Assembly: GCA_019187365.1 (NCBI GenBank)
Contig: JABARE010000051.1
Span: forward strand, 1-64,000
DNA: 64,000 nucleotides
Reading direction: 5' to 3'
From: Saprospiraceae bacterium
GTDB lineage: Bacteria > Bacteroidota > Bacteroidia > Chitinophagales > Saprospiraceae
Below, one piece after another: positions 39,479 to 47,973 of the stretch. The notes beneath the pieces were generated by a model. That model saw only the letters and a list, made by a program, of their open reading frames with translations, was not told the DNA's origin and did no database searches. The first letter of the stretch is position 1. Each line of letters opens with the position of its first letter. The translations under genes and the position numbers were made by a program.

Positions 39479-39559
39479 CATTCTTTGGATTGCGCCCAAT
39501 GTGTGCTTTTGATGGATCATGTTATTGATGTTAAAAATTCAACGGGTTGTGGCTTGAGG
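39479..39559 (+). repeat. Right copy of the ~80-bp direct repeat
   Basis: CATTCTTTGGATTGCGCCC through GCTTTTGATGGATCATGTTA to GGCTTGAGG, diverged from the left copy by scattered substitutions. Confidence 0.7.
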
Positions 39560-39646
39560 AGCATGTTGACGCCATCCTGCATTGGTTCTTGTGCATCTGC
39601 GAAGAACGCATCCTTTTTAAACGGACAAGGAGTGCCGGCCAATGGC

Positions 39647-40651
39647 TCAACCGGGACCCGGGGGAAAGTTTGAATCAAGACGATTCAGGGTAGCAGTAAA
39701 ATCAACTTCAGGGAAATCCCGGCGCAGCACGTCCAGATTTTCGAGAAGCCGGTCGCGCCAGTCGCCCATGCGGGCGGGACTTTGGTGGAGCATGCGGTGT
39801 TCGAGCATACGTTGAAAGGCCTCCATCCGCTTTGCCAGGTCCGCAGCTTCCGGATGCAGGTATCCTCGTTCAAAATGCGACCAGATGTATGCAATGGCCT
39901 GCGGACTGGGATGCAGCATGTCTTCAGCGGCATAGCGGTAATCCCTCAGGTCGTCCATGAACATTTCATATGCGGGAAAGTAATCCGCTTGTTCGAACCG
40001 GCGACAGAGCCGCTCGCAGGCGAGCAACAGTGTAGCCTTGCTCCGGCTGTTCTCTACAAATCCGTCGGCGAGGTAGCGCACGGGACTCACCGTCAACAAA
40101 AAGCGAAGCTTTGGCGCGCAGCGCAACAAAGCGTCCATGGAACCGCCGAGCTGTTCGCAAATTTCTTCTAATCCGGCGCGCCGCTTTTCAAATTCCCGTT
40201 GGGGGATCTTGTGACAGTTGGCCACAACCCGACCGCGCCCGGTATGGAAATAATAATGTGCAGAGCCCAGTGTAAGCACCATGTACTGAACCTGTGGAAG
40301 CCGCATCCTCGCCGCATCGAGAGCGGATTGCATTCCGCCCAACACGCGTTCCGGATCCTCTCCTGAATAATAGCCGTGGTGGTCGAATGAATGGAAGAGC
40401 CCATCCTGACAAACCAGATCCGATATGCCGAAAAGGTGACCGTTGGCAAGCATTTGCAGTTGGTCGGCCAGACTCAGTGGGTTGAAGCAGATCCCAAAAG
40501 GATGGCCCACATGGTCGAATTGGTATCGCAGGAAACGCTTTTCAAGCTCGGTAGCAAAACAACTCCCTGCGGTATACACCGGATGACGGTAGTGAATGCG
40601 ATGTGGGTAGGACCTTGTTGGAAATACCGTTCTCCCGGAAAATTCATTCAT
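39647..40651 (-). CDS. GSCFA-domain protein
   Basis: 334 aa. The eponymous motif TAGSCFATELEKRFL lies near residue 30, within an SGNH-hydrolase-like fold; VLTLGSAHYY and the C-terminal DMLHPSPQAIAYIWSHF (catalytic-type D-x-x-H) support hydrolase activity. The biological substrate of GSCFA proteins is unknown. The start at 40651 is 4 bp after a minus-strand TACATTTG box (40656-40663), consistent with a nearly leaderless transcript. Divergent from the 40749 gene. Confidence 0.85.
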   Translation of the reverse strand: MNEFSGRTVFPTRSYPHRIHYRHPVYTAGSCFATELEKRFLRYQFDHVGHPFGICFNPLSLADQLQMLANGHLFGISDLVCQDGLFHSFDHHGYYSGEDPERVLGGMQSALDAARMRLPQVQYMVLTLGSAHYYFHTGRGRVVANCHKIPQREFEKRRAGLEEICEQLGGSMDALLRCAPKLRFLLTVSPVRYLADGFVENSRSKATLLLACERLCRRFEQADYFPAYEMFMDDLRDYRYAAEDMLHPSPQAIAYIWSHFERGYLHPEAADLAKRMEAFQRMLEHRMLHQSPARMGDWRDRLLENLDVLRRDFPEVDFTATLNRLDSNFPPGPG

Positions 40652-40700
40652 ATACCAAATGTACGTTGCAAGGAGAAATGCGGCAGATGCGACTCGGCTT

Positions 40701-40732
40701 TTTGCCGGCCTGCCCACAAGAACTTACCTTTG
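40701..40732 (+). promoter_or_regulatory. Bacteroidota-type promoter (TTTG, 20-bp spacer, TACCTTTG)
   Basis: A -33 TTTG at 40701-40704 and a -7 TACCTTTG at 40725-40732 match the TTTG/TAnnTTTG consensus with 20-bp spacing, 16 bp before the ATG at 40749. This is the best promoter match in the window and supports that start over an upstream one. Confidence 0.7.
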
Positions 40733-40748
40733 GGGCTCTGATTTAACC

Positions 40749-42065
40749 ATGGCCTTCTGGAAAAGCCTTCTGGCAGCAAAAAACGAACCGGAACCCGTCA
40801 TCGCTTTCGGGCGCTATTCGGATGCCTATAAGTCCCAGGACCGTTTTTCCGCCTTTGATACCAGCTTGAAACAATACGAAGAAGGGCGATTTGCCGATTC
40901 CGTTCGCAGCTTTGCAGAATACCTGCGCAATCGGGCGGGCGACAATACCCAGGTGCGGGAACAGGACGGAGTCTTCTACCTCGATTTCTACCAGGGCTCC
41001 AAACAGGTGCAATGCCTGCTAAACGACCGCGTGTTCCGCGCTGAAGCCAAGATCGCACATTGCAAAACCCTCAACGTCGGGTTTTTACGCAAAGCCATTG
41101 AATACAACTACCAACTCAATTATTCGCGCTTCGCCCTCGATCCCGACAACAACCTGTGCATGCTCTTCGACAGCCTGCTGTCGGAATGTTCCCCGCACAA
41201 ATTGTACTTCGGACTGAAAGAGTTGTCGCTTCAGTCGGATAAAGAAGACGATCTGCTGCTCAGCGAATTTGATCAACTGCAGATCCTCCACAACCAACAC
41301 ATCAAACATCCGGACCGGGTCATCGCACAAACGAAGATCCGCTTCGTTCGCAACAAACTCAACGAGATTGAAGCGCCGGAGGTATTGGGAACACTGAACC
41401 CCAGGCGATTCCAGGGCGCCCTCACCTACGTGTACCTCGCCGCGTTGTACAGCATCGATTACCTCGTGAAGCCGGAAGGCGTGGTGATGGACATCATCGG
41501 GAGAGTACACCAACGCTATTTTGGCGTTGCCCCCGACAACATCGATGAAAAGATCGCCGTGCTGAGGGATGCGCTGAAGGAACTTGCTGCTGTCGAAGAC
41601 AGCCAGTTGGATCGGGAACTCTACGAAGTGATTTCCACGTTTGGCGTGACGAGTTCTGTTAGTCAGGACGTCATCGCGCAGTTTATCGATGCAGAAATGC
41701 AATCCCTGAAATGGTATGCCGAAAATGGGCACGACCGCGTCTGCCAGGCGATTTGCAATTACGTTGCCGCTTACAGTTTATACAATTTTGCACTGCCCGG
41801 ACCTGACCACGACCTGATGCACCTCTATTTTGAGGTCGTCGAAAACAAGTACTTCCGCGAACTCGGCTACAAGGTCGAATACATGTCCAGGGATGGGCAT
41901 TCGGTCGATTTGGGCCGCGTAAACCAGCGCATTGCCGAGATCCTCCGGGTCCATCGCACCGAGCATCCCGGCCTGCCGGTCAATCCCAGGCTGGCGCAGG
42001 TCGAACTGCCGGCCTTTTCCCAGGAGCTGCTTCTCTTCATCCGCAACCTGCAACTCAGCACATGA
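40749..42065 (+). CDS. Conserved-looking cytoplasmic protein of unknown function
   Basis: 438 aa, no signal peptide or membrane segment, mostly alpha-helical. It opens MAFWKSLLAAKNEPEPVIAFGRYSDAYKS and contains a YbjN-like segment early on (SFAEYLRNR, TQVREQDGVFYLDFYQGSKQVQCLLND). No catalytic motif is recognised. The downstream protease starts within its stop codon (4-bp overlap), so the two are translationally coupled and probably act together, for example as substrate adaptor and protease; that role is inference. Confidence 0.75.
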   Translation: MAFWKSLLAAKNEPEPVIAFGRYSDAYKSQDRFSAFDTSLKQYEEGRFADSVRSFAEYLRNRAGDNTQVREQDGVFYLDFYQGSKQVQCLLNDRVFRAEAKIAHCKTLNVGFLRKAIEYNYQLNYSRFALDPDNNLCMLFDSLLSECSPHKLYFGLKELSLQSDKEDDLLLSEFDQLQILHNQHIKHPDRVIAQTKIRFVRNKLNEIEAPEVLGTLNPRRFQGALTYVYLAALYSIDYLVKPEGVVMDIIGRVHQRYFGVAPDNIDEKIAVLRDALKELAAVEDSQLDRELYEVISTFGVTSSVSQDVIAQFIDAEMQSLKWYAENGHDRVCQAICNYVAAYSLYNFALPGPDHDLMHLYFEVVENKYFRELGYKVEYMSRDGHSVDLGRVNQRIAEILRVHRTEHPGLPVNPRLAQVELPAFSQELLLFIRNLQLST

Positions 42066-43141
42066 GGGGCCTCATAGACCGGTACCGCGACGTCGTCATA
42101 CAGATTGCCACACCTTTCTCGGTGGGAACCGGTTTTTATCTCGAAAAATATGGGCTCATTGTGACCAATGCCCACGTGGTGCAGAACAACCGGGAGGTGG
42201 TCGTTGAAGGTGCGGGGGTGCGACGGCTGAAGCGGAAAGTGCGTTACCTGGATGCCAAATACGACCTCGCCTTCATACAGGCACCGGCCCAGCCGGCCGC
42301 GGCTCCGGTTGAACTTCACGTGGCAGAAGATTACCGGCAAGGGGATCCCGTTCTCGCCATAGGCCATCCCTTCGGACTCCGCTACACGGCAACCCAGGGC
42401 ATCATTTCCAACACGGTGCACCGGCAAAACGACCTCTTCTACATTCAGCACGACGCGGCACTCAACCCGGGCAACAGCGGGGGGCCGCTGGTCAATGAAA
42501 CGGGTGAGATCCTCGGCGTCAACACCTTTATCATACAGAACGGCCAGAGCATCGGATTCTCCCTTCCCGCGCGCTACCTCAAAGAAGCCCTGGAGGAATT
42601 CACTGGGGGACATAAAGAATTTGGGGTGCGCTGCACTTCTTGCGGCAACATCGTCTTTGAACCCAACCTGGAAAAAAAGTACTGTCCCTTCTGCGGGGCC
42701 CGGATCACCATGATCTCCCAGATCGAGGACTACGTTCCTGCAGGCATCCGATATGAGATCGAGGAAGCCCTGGTCAAGCTGGGTTACGACGTCAGCCTTA
42801 CTCGCCGCGGCCCGTTCAACTGGGAAGTCGAACACGGGTCGGCAAAAATATTGCTCTCCTATCACGAAGCCTCGGGCATGATCGCCGGCGACGCTTTCCT
42901 CTGCGCTCTTCCCAAGGAGGGCATCCGCGAAATTTACATCTACCTCTTGCAGCAGAATTACGCGCTGGAGGGTCTTAGCTTCAGTATTCTCAACCGGGAC
43001 ATCGTCCTTTCCCTACAGATTTTCGACCACTCTTTCAAACCGGAAAACGGAGTGGAAGTCTTCCGGAATCTGTTTGAGAAAGCCAATTTGTACGACGACG
43101 TACTGATCCGGGATTACCTTGCCGTAGCCCGTGAAAATTAG
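42062..43141 (+). CDS. Cytoplasmic trypsin-like serine protease with zinc ribbon
   Basis: 359 aa. An S1C (DegP-like) protease domain (residues 1-180) with full catalytic triad context: TNAHVV (His), YDLAFI (Asp), GNSGGPL (Ser). It lacks a signal peptide and a PDZ domain. It is followed by a four-cysteine zinc ribbon (CTSCGNIVF ... YCPFCGARI, about 193-220) and a C-terminal domain of ~130 residues resembling YbjN/CesT-type folds. A soluble intracellular DegP relative is unusual. It overlaps the upstream gene by 4 bp. Confidence 0.85.
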   Translation: MRGLIDRYRDVVIQIATPFSVGTGFYLEKYGLIVTNAHVVQNNREVVVEGAGVRRLKRKVRYLDAKYDLAFIQAPAQPAAAPVELHVAEDYRQGDPVLAIGHPFGLRYTATQGIISNTVHRQNDLFYIQHDAALNPGNSGGPLVNETGEILGVNTFIIQNGQSIGFSLPARYLKEALEEFTGGHKEFGVRCTSCGNIVFEPNLEKKYCPFCGARITMISQIEDYVPAGIRYEIEEALVKLGYDVSLTRRGPFNWEVEHGSAKILLSYHEASGMIAGDAFLCALPKEGIREIYIYLLQQNYALEGLSFSILNRDIVLSLQIFDHSFKPENGVEVFRNLFEKANLYDDVLIRDYLAVAREN

Positions 43142-43243
43142 GGACTTAGGCATAATGCATTTTTAAATTTAACAAAAATTATGAAAATGGAACAGCCTTT
43201 ATCTAAAAAGGGCGTACTTTTAGCCTCTTATATTGTAGCAGGT

Positions 43244-44308
43244 ATGAAGCGTTTGAAAATGCTAATTTGGGTGTTTTTCGCCCTGAACGCGGGTGCGCAG
43301 GACATCCACTTTTCGCAATTCTACATGTCGCCGACCAATCTGAACCCCGCTATGACGGGGGTCATGAATTGCAAAATGCGATTTGTAGCAAATTACCGGA
43401 ACCAGTGGGCCCCCATCCTCGGTTTCGCCAATTCGTTCAACACCTACAACCTTTCGTTCGACCAGAAGGTCCCCGTGGGGAGGTACGATTACTTTGGCTT
43501 CGGTGGAACGTTCTGGGGAGACAAGGCCGGTTCACTGGACTTCAGCACCCTGCAATTTAAGCTTTCGGCATCCTACAGCAAGCGCATGTCGGGGACCCGG
43601 ACTTCATCAAACTATTTGGTTTTTGGTGCAGAAGCGGGTCTCAATCAGCGCGGAGTAAAGTTCCACAACGCAATCTGGGGTAACCAGATCACTTCCAACG
43701 GCCCGGATCCGAACCTTCCGCCCGACCCGGCGATTTTCGATCCGAGTTTTCTTTTTGCAGACGTTTCGGTCGGCCTGCTCTGGTTCAGCGTTCTCGACAA
43801 ATACAACAATTTTTACGTTGGAGGAGCCCTCAGCCACCTCAACGAGCCACTGCAAAACAACGTGCAGTCGGGCACTCCGGGCTACATACCCGCGCCGCTC
43901 CATTCCAAACTGACCGTTCACGGGGGAGGCGTTTTCAGACTCAACCGCAGAAGTGCGATCATTCCCGGATTCGTGACCTTCTTCCAGGGACCTTCCTTCC
44001 AGCTCAATGCGGGCACGAGTTTCCGTTTTGGTTCCGGCGTTTCGCGCACCAACGAGAGTTCGTTCCAAATGGGCGTCTGGACCCGTTTGGCCAATAAGTA
44101 CAAAGATCCCGGTTCCACGGGCATTCACATGGACGCACTGATCCTGTCGACGCGTTTCGACTACCAGAAATACGGCTTTGGGCTGAGTTACGACATCAAC
44201 ACGTCGAGTCTGCGCCAGGCCAATGCAGGCAACAATTCCTTTGAATTGTCCTTCATTTACAACATCTGTGGGCCGGAACGACGGGGGATCTACTGCCCGA
44301 ATTTCTGA
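43244..44308 (+). CDS. PorP/SprF-family type IX secretion membrane protein
   Basis: 354 aa from a Met giving a signal peptide (MKRLKMLIWVFFALNAGAQ). An upstream ATG at 43181 would add 21 residues and is also possible. The mature N-terminus DIHFSQFYMSPTNLNPAMTGV is diagnostic of PorP/SprF, an outer-membrane barrel tied to T9SS and gliding adhesin export. It is a stand-alone copy; PorKLMN genes are not adjacent. It matches the several T9SS cargo proteins in the window. Confidence 0.92.
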   Translation: MKRLKMLIWVFFALNAGAQDIHFSQFYMSPTNLNPAMTGVMNCKMRFVANYRNQWAPILGFANSFNTYNLSFDQKVPVGRYDYFGFGGTFWGDKAGSLDFSTLQFKLSASYSKRMSGTRTSSNYLVFGAEAGLNQRGVKFHNAIWGNQITSNGPDPNLPPDPAIFDPSFLFADVSVGLLWFSVLDKYNNFYVGGALSHLNEPLQNNVQSGTPGYIPAPLHSKLTVHGGGVFRLNRRSAIIPGFVTFFQGPSFQLNAGTSFRFGSGVSRTNESSFQMGVWTRLANKYKDPGSTGIHMDALILSTRFDYQKYGFGLSYDINTSSLRQANAGNNSFELSFIYNICGPERRGIYCPNF

Positions 44309-44431
44309 TTGTACGACTTCCCGTTCGCCATTGCGGGGTGACTTACTCCGCTGTGTTGGCTTTTTTGGCAGGCTGGTGACGGCTCTGCCCGATTTGTCTT
44401 ATTTTTGTTTTTCACCAAAAGCAGAGGATTT

Positions 44432-44872
44432 ATGTTCGGGAGCAAGAGTACAAAAGAAGAGCCGCCACGCAGTGCGGGAGGAAACGTACCAGCGCAGGGA
44501 GCGCTCAACAGCCTCGTTGCGGGTACCGTCGTCGAAGGCAGCGTTCAGGCAGAAAGCGACATCCGCATCGACGGGTTCCTGAAAGGAACCCTGGTTTGCA
44601 AGGGGCGCGTGATCATCGGACCCAAGGGCTCCATAGAAGGAGAGATCAAAGCCGCCAACGCCACAATTGAGGGCAAGTTCAAGGGAACCCTGCACATCGA
44701 AGACCTGCTCCAGGTGAAAGAAACGGCCGTGGTGGAAGGGGAGATCAACACGGACAAACTTGCAGTGAGCCCCGGGGCTAAATTCAACGTCACCAGCAAA
44801 ATGAGCAGTTCCCATCGTTCTGTTCCCGCCAGCTCCACCCCGGTGATCAAACCGGAGACCATAAAAATGTAG
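44432..44872 (+). CDS. Bactofilin (polymer-forming cytoskeletal protein)
   Basis: 146 aa with the bactofilin core (residues ~28-115): regular beta-helix repeats such as VEGSVQAESDIRIDGFLKGTLVCKGRVIIGPKGSIEGEIKA. Flexible polar tails at both ends. It forms cytoplasmic filaments linked to cell shape or polar organisation. The start at 44432 follows a TATTTTTG box (44400-44407). The next gene, AtpZ-like, begins 15 bp downstream. Confidence 0.93.
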   Translation: MFGSKSTKEEPPRSAGGNVPAQGALNSLVAGTVVEGSVQAESDIRIDGFLKGTLVCKGRVIIGPKGSIEGEIKAANATIEGKFKGTLHIEDLLQVKETAVVEGEINTDKLAVSPGAKFNVTSKMSSSHRSVPASSTPVIKPETIKM

Positions 44873-44887
44873 TACACCCCAGGCAAT

Positions 44888-45103
44888 ATGAGCCGGTACA
44901 AGCTCAAGGATAACAAAGCCCTCCGCTATTCCGGCCTGGCTACCCAGATCTTTGTCTCCATCGGATTGGCCGCATGGGCCGGGCGCTGGCTGGATCAAAA
45001 AATGGAGCTGGCCAAGCCGTTGTGGACGGCGGGATTGAGCCTGGCCATGCTGTTGATGCAATTAGTCTGGCTATACTACGACCTCAAGCAGCAGGACAAA
45101 TGA
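44888..45103 (+). CDS. AtpZ/AtpI-like membrane protein
   Basis: 71 aa with two transmembrane helices (ATQIFVSIGLAAWAGRWLDQK and LWTAGLSLAMLLMQLVWLYYDL). The G-x-W-x-D-x-K pattern after helix 1 is typical of the AtpZ family found before F-type ATP synthase genes, where it aids c-ring assembly or Mg2+ handling. The ATP synthase genes themselves are not present downstream. Confidence 0.75.
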   Translation: MSRYKLKDNKALRYSGLATQIFVSIGLAAWAGRWLDQKMELAKPLWTAGLSLAMLLMQLVWLYYDLKQQDK

Positions 45104-45477
45104 AGAGGACGACGTTTTACGCCTGGCTTCTGCTCACCGCTGCAGTCAGTACCTTGGCTCTGTACTGGATGGCGGGTGGATCCATTGCCCTGCAGAAGGC
45201 GGCCCTGGGCATGGTCGTATTTTTTGTGGTGTTCACCCAACTCATGTACCACCTTGGATTGCGCAGTTCCCGTTCGGCCAACCCCTTTCTGTTTACCCAG
45301 ATCTTCATGGTGTCGGTGTTGTTTAAGATCGTCCTGCTGACCCTGTTTGTGGTCGTGCTGCTCAAGCTGATGGAGGTCAACCCGAGACAACTGGCTGCAC
45401 CACTGGGGACGACCTACGTGCTGTTTACCATACTCGAGACCTGGGTCCTGATGCGGCTCTCCAAGCTGAGGGCGTAA
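45100..45477 (+). CDS. Four-helix membrane protein following atpZ
   Basis: 125 aa, four transmembrane segments. It starts at an ATG overlapping the stop codon of the AtpZ-like gene (ATGA), so translation is coupled. In Bacteroidota a protein of this type often sits between atpZ and atpB; here the ATP synthase genes are missing and rpsT follows. No catalytic features. Confidence 0.7.
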   Translation: MKRTTFYAWLLLTAAVSTLALYWMAGGSIALQKAALGMVVFFVVFTQLMYHLGLRSSRSANPFLFTQIFMVSVLFKIVLLTLFVVVLLKLMEVNPRQLAAPLGTTYVLFTILETWVLMRLSKLRA

Positions 45478-45621
45478 GCACAAGAATCAACATATTCATT
45501 TGATATACAGGTATTTATAATTTTATTTTCCAACAAGTGCGGGCTGGTATGACTTCATGCGCACCTTGTTGGATTGAAGAATTTTAGAGGGGGTGGCCGG
45601 GTAATTTCAAGCAAAATGTAT

Positions 45622-45629
45622 TAACTTTG
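45622..45629 (+). promoter_or_regulatory. Putative -7 box TAACTTTG for rpsT
   Basis: TAnnTTTG match 22 bp before the rpsT ATG. No clear TTTG -33 element at 19-20 bp. Confidence 0.4.
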
Positions 45630-45651
45630 CGCTCCCTAAACAAAGGCGTCT

Positions 45652-45903
45652 ATGGCAAATCACCTCTCAGCGATGAAGCGCATCCGGCAAAATGCAGTGC
45701 GCAGGACAGCAAACCGCTATTTCAAAAAGACGGCACGTACCGCCATAAAAAAGTTGCGTTCCATGGAGGACAAGGCAGCAGCGGTGAAGTTCCTGCCAAG
45801 GGTGGTCAGCATGGTTGACAGACTGGCCAAGAGCGGTGCCTGGCATAAAAACAAGGCTTCCAACATCAAGAGCAGCCTCATGCGATATATGGCGGCCAAT
45901 TGA
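45652..45903 (+). CDS. rpsT: 30S ribosomal protein S20
   Basis: 83 aa, highly basic and helical, beginning MANHLSAMKRIRQNAVRRTANRYFKK and carrying the family pattern in KASNIKSSLMRY. It binds 16S rRNA early in 30S assembly. Monocistronic by appearance: own -7 box upstream and a strong terminator just after the stop. Confidence 0.96.
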   Translation: MANHLSAMKRIRQNAVRRTANRYFKKTARTAIKKLRSMEDKAAAVKFLPRVVSMVDRLAKSGAWHKNKASNIKSSLMRYMAAN

Positions 45904-45923
45904 TGCGGAACGCCTCAATGGAT

Positions 45924-45963
45924 AAAAAATCGTGCACAGAAACCCTGTGCACGATTTTTTTTT
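45924..45963 (+). terminator. Strong intrinsic terminator after rpsT
   Basis: CGTGCACAG (45931-45939) pairs with CTGTGCACG (45945-45953), extended by an A-run/T-run on each side, with a 5-nt loop and T9 following. 20 bp after the rpsT stop. The symmetric A and T runs could make it bidirectional. Confidence 0.93.
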
Positions 45964-45990
45964 ATAAGTTTGAAGGATAAATGTCAGGAA

Positions 45991-46551
45991 ATGACCAAGC
46001 AAAAAATCCAGGATGTGGCAATTGCCCTGTTCAACCAGTACGGTTACGGGGGCTCCTCCATGCGGGACATTGCCCACAAGGCAGGCATTGAGGCCGCCTC
46101 TATTTACAACCATTTTGCGTCCAAACAGGACCTGCTGCACCACATTTGCAGCCGGGTGTTGGTTGAACTCACCGATGCGGTTTCAGAGTCCGTGAACCGG
46201 CAAAAGCAGGCCACCGGACAGCTCGAGGCTTTTCTCGAGGCGCACATCCGGTACCAGTTGGACAACTGGACGGCTTTACAGGTGACGTTCATCGAAAACA
46301 AGCACCTGGAAGGCACTCTCGACCGCTCTTTTAAGAAGCAGCTCAAGGCGCTCGAGGATATGCTTGCCGACATTCTGCGTCGCGGCATCGCTTCGCGCAA
46401 AATTGCCAATCACGATCCGGAAATGGCCTGCCAGACTTTGCTCGCAGCACTTCGCTGGCGCCATCAGGCACAGGGCAAGGGCCTCCGCCTCATGGAAGAG
46501 CGGGCCGACAGCGTCGTTCGCCTCCTGGTGGACGGGCTTTTGCGCCGCTGA
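45991..46551 (+). CDS. TetR-family transcriptional regulator
   Basis: 186 aa from MTKQKIQDVAIALFNQYGYGGSSMRDIAHKAGIEAASIYNHFASKQDLL, a clear TetR/AcrR DNA-binding domain. The C-terminal half is a helical ligand-binding domain without a recognisable class. Target unknown. A 20-bp palindrome of TetR-operator shape lies 45 bp past its stop and related sites are scattered through the window; a link is possible but untested. A TTG start 7 codons upstream cannot be excluded. Confidence 0.9.
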   Translation: MTKQKIQDVAIALFNQYGYGGSSMRDIAHKAGIEAASIYNHFASKQDLLHHICSRVLVELTDAVSESVNRQKQATGQLEAFLEAHIRYQLDNWTALQVTFIENKHLEGTLDRSFKKQLKALEDMLADILRRGIASRKIANHDPEMACQTLLAALRWRHQAQGKGLRLMEERADSVVRLLVDGLLRR

Positions 46552-46596
46552 TCGCGGCAATTCCCTTCCAGGTGTCTTCTGCCCCGGAAACGGCTT

Positions 46597-46616
46597 ACTT
46601 ACGAACGTTTGTTAGT
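46597..46616. promoter_or_regulatory. Palindrome ACTTACGAACGTTTGTTAGT between convergent genes
   Basis: A 20-bp near-perfect palindrome between the tetR and GT2 genes, overlapping the stop codon of the latter. Because both genes converge here it is not at a promoter. Confidence 0.5.
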
Positions 46617-47382
46617 CGAATGGAATGGTTTTGTCCGCCGCCTGCCGGTACATGCGGAAGCGCGCAAGGCCCTTGCGCTGAAGAAAGTGCATCAGGCCTA
46701 CCCGAAGCACGCCCAATCCGTAACGGACACTCCTGCGGAAGTTGATCGACGAGGCTTCCGGAAAATACCGGGTGGGGCAACTGATCTCCGCAATGGCGTA
46801 ACCCCGGTATATGATCTGCGACAGCATTTCATTGTCGAAGACAAAGTCGTCGGAGTTCGTGCGGTAGTCGATGTGCTCCAGCACTTCGCGCGAAAAAGCC
46901 CGGTAGCCCGTGTGGTATTCCGACAACTTGTAATTTACCAGCCAGTTTTCCAGCAGCGTGAGCACCCGGTTGAACAGGTATTTGTAACGGGGCATTCCCC
47001 CGGCTCGGGCTCCTTTTCCGAGAATGCGCGATCCCAGCACGACGGGGTAGAGCTCCTCGCCGATGATGTTGACCATGCTCGGTATGAGTTTTGGCGTGTA
47101 CTGGTAGTCGGGATGCAACATGATCACGATGTCGGCCCCGATCTCCAGGGCTTTGTCGTACAGCGTCTTCTGGTTGCCACCGTATCCCTTGTTCTCCGCA
47201 TGCCGGATGCAATGGTGGATGCCCAGCGATCGGGCCAGTTCGAAGGTGCCGTCACGGCTGGCATCGTCGCACAGAATGAGTTCGTCGACAAGCTCCATCG
47301 GGATCTCTGCCAGGGTTTGCTTCAGCGTTTGAACCGCGTTGTAGGCAGGTAAGACGACGACTACTTTTTTGGCGTGGTACAT
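46612..47382 (-). CDS. Family 2 glycosyltransferase (DPM/DPG-synthase type)
   Basis: 256 aa. N-terminal VVVVLPAYNAVQTLKQTL, DELILCDDASRDGT, the metal/nucleotide motif LHPDYQYTPKLI and YHTGYRAFSREVL are characteristic of dolichol-phosphate-mannose or -glucose synthase-like GT2 enzymes. The protein lacks C-terminal membrane helices. It probably transfers a sugar to a lipid carrier; donor unknown. The start at 47382 excludes a proline-rich non-family extension. The upstream DUF5606 gene is 10 bp away in the same direction. Confidence 0.88.
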   Translation of the reverse strand: MYHAKKVVVVLPAYNAVQTLKQTLAEIPMELVDELILCDDASRDGTFELARSLGIHHCIRHAENKGYGGNQKTLYDKALEIGADIVIMLHPDYQYTPKLIPSMVNIIGEELYPVVLGSRILGKGARAGGMPRYKYLFNRVLTLLENWLVNYKLSEYHTGYRAFSREVLEHIDYRTNSDDFVFDNEMLSQIIYRGYAIAEISCPTRYFPEASSINFRRSVRYGLGVLRVGLMHFLQRKGLARFRMYRQAADKTIPFD

Positions 47383-47392
47383 CGCACAAGGG

Positions 47393-47809
47393 TCAGTCGG
47401 CCTGGTCTGCAGGCGGGTCCTGGGCAATCAATCCGTGCGCCATCAGCTCGCGATACCATTGAAAGCATTTGCGAATGTCACGGATCCGCACCCGGTAAGG
47501 ATCGTATTCGGGAAGTATTTTTTCAAAATAACCTCGGCACAGAGCGTCCTCCGCATCGGGACCGGGAACCGGGTCGTTGGGCTCTGCAGTCAGAAAGCGC
47601 TGGTAAACATCCCTCAGCGGAATGTTGTCCGCCCCCAGCGAATAAATGCCGATGGTCTCCAATGGAGAAAACTGGTAGCTTCGGGAAGCATAAAAATGCA
47701 CCTTTTTACCGGCGAGTTCTTCGAGGATCAAGCCGTTGGGCTTGGAAGCCACCAGGCGAAACAGTCCAGGTTTTGCGGATACCGCGATGATTTTGTCGAT
47801 GTTTACCAT
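47393..47809 (-). CDS. DUF5606-family protein
   Basis: 138 aa starting MVNIDKIIAVSAKPGLFRLVASKPNGLILEEL, the pattern of a small Bacteroidota-restricted family (DUF5606) of unknown function with an SH3-like N-terminal strand set. The start at 47809 matches the family; 15 upstream codons are excluded. It probably forms an operon with the GT2 gene. Confidence 0.82.
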   Translation of the reverse strand: MVNIDKIIAVSAKPGLFRLVASKPNGLILEELAGKKVHFYASRSYQFSPLETIGIYSLGADNIPLRDVYQRFLTAEPNDPVPGPDAEDALCRGYFEKILPEYDPYRVRIRDIRKCFQWYRELMAHGLIAQDPPADQAD

Positions 47810-47973
47810 GAATGAGAATGGGGTGCAAATATCCTGGTTTTTGCAAAAGCACACGCGAAGAGAAGAAAAAAAGGCCTGGCTAAATTTCCAGCTGCCCGCC
47901 CTGTAAACCGGAAACCGGAGCAGCGGGCTTAATTTCGCAGGAGAAAAGCCTTCGTCAACCCCTACCCGGCAAC

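Larger units (their letters stand above)
39175..39646. other. Gene-free stretch holding a MITE-like repeat between direct repeats
   Basis: 472 bp between bamA and the converging GSCFA gene. It contains the MITE-like element (39278-39468) and two ~80-bp direct repeats flanking it; no gene is supported. Confidence 0.7.
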
